The translations under genes were made by a program, and so were the position numbers. Below the pieces are notes generated by a model, which worked only from the letters and a program-made list of their open reading frames with translations, had not been told where the DNA came from and ran no database searches. This document shows, piece by piece, positions 61,201 through 64,000 of a DNA stretch of 64,000 nt. The number at the start of each line of letters is the position of its first letter. The first letter of the stretch is position 1. The stretch spans positions 62,001-126,000 of the forward strand of contig WFMF01000330.1 in the NCBI GenBank assembly GCA_011033025.1. Direction: 5' to 3'. The DNA is from Beroe forskalii (taxonomy: Eukaryota > Ctenophora > Nuda > Beroida > Beroidae).

Positions 61201-62922
61201 TATACTGTGATTTATAGAATTTAATACCTAGTAGGTATAGTTCGAGTTTTATCATCATCCTCTTCCGCTCATTCGGATCATTGATTATATTGAAGTGACC
61301 TGATGCTCAGTATTCATTATATATATTTTTATTTAACATAATAGTATGTCTGTTGAATGTATGCGTGGTTTAATCGAATATTTAGTTTGAATTGCTAACG
61401 TAAGCAATATAAGGTTCCTTCGCGCTTTTCACATGAGAACATTACGCATATTACGCATATTCTTGCTGACCAATGTTCTGCTCATTTTTTAATAATCAAC
61501 TATGACAATAGTCCATCCTTTCGATGCATATTGTACATACTAAACTCGGCTTCGTCTCGTACAATATGAACGCAAGGTGTCTCGAGATTTGAGAGCGCCT
61601 TCTGAAACTTCCTCTTAACCGCCATATTATGTGAGTGCATGATACTGATTTAACATTTCACGTACAAACAATATGGCGACGTGGAAATTTCAGGATTATT
61701 CTCATTTGTCCCGAACTTGCGACACCTGTGTGGCAAATAAGAGGTATATTTCATTGCATATATAATGCGTTAGTCAGAGCTTTATATTCTCACTGTTAGA
61801 GATAAACATATAATAGAATGTTGAACTATTTTATTGTTTTAACAGTTTATATAACACAGCTCCCATATAATAACAGCTGTTAGAACTATTTGGACGATGT
61901 AACTACGTATTATGTTATATAGCTATGTGTAGAGTACACACACCTTTCATGTAATTTGTATACTCCTCTCCTTGGATAAAAGCTTCACACGGGTGCATTG
62001 TGTACTGCCTATACAGTATATTTACTGTAGGTTTCTATAGGTGCTCTCTGCTTGGTTAATGAGAAGTTAAGCGGGTTTTCGGAGAGAGAGTGAGGGTGTG
62101 CCAAAATTAGGTATCTTACGCGACATATTTATTGCGTAACGAGTTTTTGGGGATTTTACGGAAAAATTCCCATATTTGCGCACTCCATTAAATTTCAATA
62201 TGACGTCATCGTCATTCGTTAACATGGGTGATATTGAAAAAATATATATTTTTGAACCCACAAAATTTCGATCCACAAAAATAATAGCCCAAATAAATGT
62301 ATGTCCCCTAAGGTATTTAAAAACACTCGAGTATCGTTCACAGGATGTACATTTGTACAATTTATAGGGGCAATGTATACCTACTGTATACCCACTCGGG
62401 TATAGGTATACCTAATGACTTACTGACTTCTGAACCTCGTTTGTCACAACATATCACTTATTTAATGTTGGGTAAGAAATTCAGACTTATCACCTTGTCA
62501 AAATTTCGAACAATGCGATGTATCAAAACCCATCATCAGGTATGCACTGGTTTCACCCACCATGCATTGAACAATCCACTGGGTATACCCTATACATTGT
62601 ACACTGTACACACTATGCATTGCAATACTCACTGTTGGGTATACGCTATACGCTGTACACTATACATTTTACATTTTGCAGGTATACATTATAAATTTCG
62701 CAGGGTATACACTATACACTGTACTCTATACGTTATACATTTCACTGGGTATACACTATACATTATACATTTTGCAGGGTGTACACTGTACACTGTGTAC
62801 ACTGCATACTATACATTATACATCTCGCAGGGTATACACACTGTGTGCGGTGCTGGGGATCCCTGTACTCGGTATGGAGCGGCTATACACGTCTACATGT
62901 GCAATACAAGCATGCTCAACAG
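49203..62922 (+). CDS. HGD: Homogentisate 1,2-dioxygenase, N-terminal five exons (runs off window)
   Basis: Exons: 49203-49214 (MSSQ), 52238-52410, 59894-59999, 60929-60985, 62831-62922. Phases agree throughout. Diagnostic sequence: [78 protein letters not shown] and [14 protein letters not shown], colinear with animal HGD. The enzyme opens the ring of homogentisate with O2 and Fe(II) to make maleylacetoacetate in Tyr/Phe breakdown, in the cytosol. The iron-binding residues lie in the C-terminal half, which is beyond the window. Intron 2 (7.5 kb) contains a complete GPCR gene and a foldback element. Introns 3 and 4 contain minisatellites copied from their own splice junctions. Intron 2 seems to end TTTCAC|G, not AG. 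Confidence 0.95.
49215..52237. other. HGD intron 1; nothing else recognised
   Basis: Three kb, AT-rich. Contains palindrome copy 5 at 51431-51463. No nested exon is seen. Confidence 0.6.
51431..51463. repeat. Dispersed ~30-bp palindrome, copy 5
   Basis: GACTACAGCAATTCTGTACT followed by GTAGTTTGTAGAT. Confidence 0.65.
52411..55202. other. HGD intron 2, 5' part; G-rich repeats, no gene
   Basis: Positions 52430-52840 are a G/A-rich degenerate repeat of GGGATGGGGAT type. A G10 run with TCCGACCGACTGG (53370-53395) partly pairs with CGGACCCCCC (53439). Positions 54595-54720 hold several copies of TTCAGAGAACGATTTGTTC. Open frames show no domains. Confidence 0.5.
55203..57452 (+). CDS. LDL-receptor class A / rhodopsin-like GPCR
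   Basis: An uninterrupted frame from 55563 to 57452 (629 codons) contains three LDLa modules ([54 protein letters not shown], about residues 30-240) and then seven membrane helices (about residues 252-612): [12 protein letters not shown] in TM2, ISITRFRAC at the DRY position, a long ECL2, and [12 protein letters not shown] in TM7. LDLa-7TM receptors resemble the RXFP/GRL101-like group, here without leucine-rich repeats. The ligand is unknown. The Met at 55203 starts a signal-peptide-like segment ([17 protein letters not shown]) in the same frame. Between them the frame is lost and regained by two homopolymer indels, A5 near 55397 (one short) and C4 near 55522 (one extra). Corrected length is about 749 residues. 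Single exon; nested on the same strand in HGD intron 2. Confidence 0.88.
57453..58130. other. HGD intron 2, middle part; no gene
   Basis: Presumed 3' UTR of the GPCR, then AT-rich sequence ending in palindrome copy 6 (58085-58130), into which the foldback element inserted. Confidence 0.5.
58085..58130. repeat. Dispersed ~30-bp palindrome, copy 6
   Basis: CAAATCACAGCACTTCTGTA then CTAGTGTACTGTGGTTTGTAGATTA. Its last 8 bases, GTAGATTA, are repeated on the far side of the foldback element. Confidence 0.75.
58131..59319. mobile_element. 1.2 kb foldback transposon with 8-bp target duplication
   Basis: Arms of about 340-390 bp: GGTCGTATGAAAGTATACCA at 58131 and TGGTATACTTTCATACGACC ending at 59319. 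Within each arm is a VNTR of CTGCTGACCCCC / GGGGGTCAGCAG, then an almost perfect unique stretch (58353-58468 against 58929-59044, e.g. TTTATTGGTCAATTGCCACT). GTAGATTA flanks both sides (58123-58130, 59320-59327). The loop (58469-58928) contains a TGACATGAC array and no transposase. Element fragments recur at 24010-24100 and 43535. Confidence 0.93.
58588..58712. repeat. TGACATGAC microsatellite in foldback loop
   Basis: About 14 copies of the 9-bp unit ACTGACATG, followed by degenerate TGACTTGACC copies to about 58860. Confidence 0.93.
59320..59893. other. HGD intron 2, 3' end; no gene
   Basis: Contains an ACCCACCCGACAC/ACCCGAACCCACC stretch and the unusual intron end TTTCAC. No other feature is seen. 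Confidence 0.5.
60000..60852 (+). repeat. 32-bp minisatellite made of a splice-donor junction
   Basis: About 27 copies of CAGCAGCACGCCACAGCAG|GTATTTTATTAGT, starting exactly at the HGD exon 3 donor. The left part copies the exon 3 end (CACGCCACAGCAG is its last 13 bases, and CAGCAGCAC also occurs in the exon). The right part copies the intron start GTATTTTACTAGT. A downstream donor copy would add GTA TTT TAC TAG, a stop. Confidence 0.95.
60986..62577. other. HGD intron 4, 5' part; no gene
   Basis: AT-rich; palindrome copy 7 lies at 61184-61220. No RNA gene or exon is seen. Confidence 0.55.
61184..61220. repeat. Dispersed ~30-bp palindrome, copy 7 (diverged)
   Basis: CAAATCACTGAACTTTTATA followed by CTGTGATTTATAGAAT. 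Confidence 0.5.
62578..62840 (+). repeat. Degenerate minisatellite carrying the HGD exon 5 acceptor
   Basis: Four to five units of about 60 bp: GGGTATACACTATACA(C/T)T then TACATTTTGCAG. The units end TTTTGCAG, TTTCGCAG, TTTCACTG, TTTTGCAG and CATCTCGCAG; the last is the true acceptor, and each is followed by GG(G)TATACA, the first bases of exon 5. Confidence 0.85.
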
Positions 62923-63660
62923 GTCAGTTTAATTACTGTCGAAACTACCTTTAATTGTTATTACTTACATAGGTCAGAAATTTGCTATAACTTATATAGA
63001 TTTTAAATTCCTGTATTTTCTTGCAATTTCTTGCAATATCTCTCTACCAAATCATAACATTATCTACCAACTGCTCAAATGATCCTCGGTTTTCGAGCTT
63101 TATTGTAGTGCATTATGTGGTAAAATTTAAAATAACCGGATTTAAGATCTGGGAAATTTTGAACCTAACGCAAGTCAGTACGTAAACCTTTCCTCCACTC
63201 GAATTTTCCTCACTATGAATACACAGAAAAATGTGTGTCGTGCATACATGTTGAAAGATTCCCATTAACTCGCGTTGTTCCCATATTTCGATAATATTAT
63301 TTTTGGGAATTTCAGAATTTACTCTCAATTCATTCCATTTAAGATTTGTGAGAGTGTACTCATACATCAATCGTTCGGTGGCCATAGGGCCAGGTTTCTT
63401 GCGACGGTTCTGGAACACTGCGCGCGACAGTAATTCAGGTAGAAATTTGGCTGTATTTTTGGAAGGCGCTTCAAGTTAAATAGAGTTGGTTCGGCGCTCA
63501 GAATGCGCGCGTGTCGCGCGCGCGATCGATTCTACCCATCATTTATCAAATCGAAGTAACGTAACATTCCATTCATGCAATTCCACGCACTCAGTGCGTC
63601 GCACTGCATGCATTTAGTGTGAAGTTAGAGCACCTTCATGGTAAGATAAGCTGGTGCACT
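62923..63660. other. HGD intron 5 (start); no gene
   Basis: The next HGD exon (following ...MLNR) is not found before the window ends. A CG-rich alternating stretch GCGCGCGTGTCGCGCGCGCG lies at about 63503-63522. The - strand frame at 63113-63418 has no domain. Confidence 0.5.
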
Positions 63661-63664
63661 CCAG

Positions 63665-63940
63665 TGGTGTCTGGAATGGGCAAACGCTGCTGTTCGTCAT
63701 GTTCGATTTTATGCAAAGTGGTGTCAACTTCATAGAATAGGTATGTGTACGTAACGTTCGTCATGCCGAGTGGTGTCAACGTCATAGAATTGGTATGTGC
63801 ACGTAGCGTTGTTCGTCATGCAGAGTGGTGTCAACGTCATAGTGTTGGTATGCGTACGTAGCGCTATTCGTAATGATTGATTGGGTGCGGAGTGGTGTCA
63901 ATCAACATATATAAGGACGTGTTCTGCAGGTGTCGCCATT
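63665..63940 (+). promoter_or_regulatory. CRE-like array plus TATA box (promoter cassette copy B)
   Basis: The same order as 36665-36960: GTGGTGTCAACTTCATAGAA, AGTGGTGTCAACGTCATAGA, AGTGGTGTCAACGTCATAGT, AGTGGTGTCAATCAACATAT, then TATATAAGG (63907-63915). At 63982 begins GTTGTTAAAAAGGTAGTGTT, which resembles the 17-bp minisatellite unit that follows copy A. The window ends there. Confidence 0.6.
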
Positions 63941-64000
63941 ATTTCTACTCGTGTTTTGATCTTCAAGTCGTCTTGCTAGTGTTGTTAAAAAGGTAGTGTT

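Overview
This is eukaryotic, metazoan genomic DNA. The genes are split by GT-AG introns. The proteins are animal types: two rhodopsin-like GPCRs (one with LDL-receptor class A modules), a kringle domain protein, a probable amidated-peptide precursor, a BCCT osmolyte transporter and homogentisate 1,2-dioxygenase. A marine invertebrate is the best guess; I cannot place the phylum. A bacterial or viral origin is excluded by the intron structure. Coding exons are sparse and most of the window is repeats: minisatellites with units of 17-44 bp, foldback elements and MITEs.

Layout. 2.0-40.3 kb: candidate + strand exons with helical or coiled-coil character (1999-2037, 2907-3194, 3600-3686, 18127-18231, 40172-40255). 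The last four join in phase 0 and may be one gene with very long introns. Inside that span, on the - strand: a two-exon GPCR (9581-11076), a secreted prohormone-like protein (12827-13474), a six-exon secreted mucin-kringle-His/Trp-rich protein (13688-17646) and a 14-exon BCCT transporter (23452-29425). Two further - strand exons of an unknown gene lie at 33716-33786 and 35684-35768. 40.3-49.2 kb: mobile DNA, including a 2.1 kb terminal-inverted-repeat element, a LINE remnant and a hAT-like MITE with an 8-bp target duplication, plus a lone terminal exon at 46167-46269. 49.2-62.9 kb: five exons of HGD on the + strand, running off the window. An LDLa-GPCR and a foldback element sit inside HGD intron 2.

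Most striking. Three intronic minisatellites, in two genes, have repeat units that span or copy the adjacent splice junction: the HGD exon 3 donor (about 27 copies of 32 bp), the acceptor of HGD exon 5 (about 4-5 degenerate copies), and the acceptor of kringle-gene exon 3 (about 32 copies of 44 bp). A fourth case is a 41-42 bp duplication across a BCCT splice donor. Separately, three copies of a promoter-like cassette (array of AGTGGTGTCAACGTCA followed by a TATA box) each point into a minisatellite (8.4 kb on -, 36.7 kb on +, 63.7 kb on +).

Sequence quality. Single-base homopolymer indels break BCCT exon 1 and, as a compensating pair, the N-terminus of the LDLa-GPCR. HGD intron 2 seems to end in AC rather than AG. 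These could be assembly errors or real lesions. All gene calls come from reading motifs and splice phases by eye. No database search was run.
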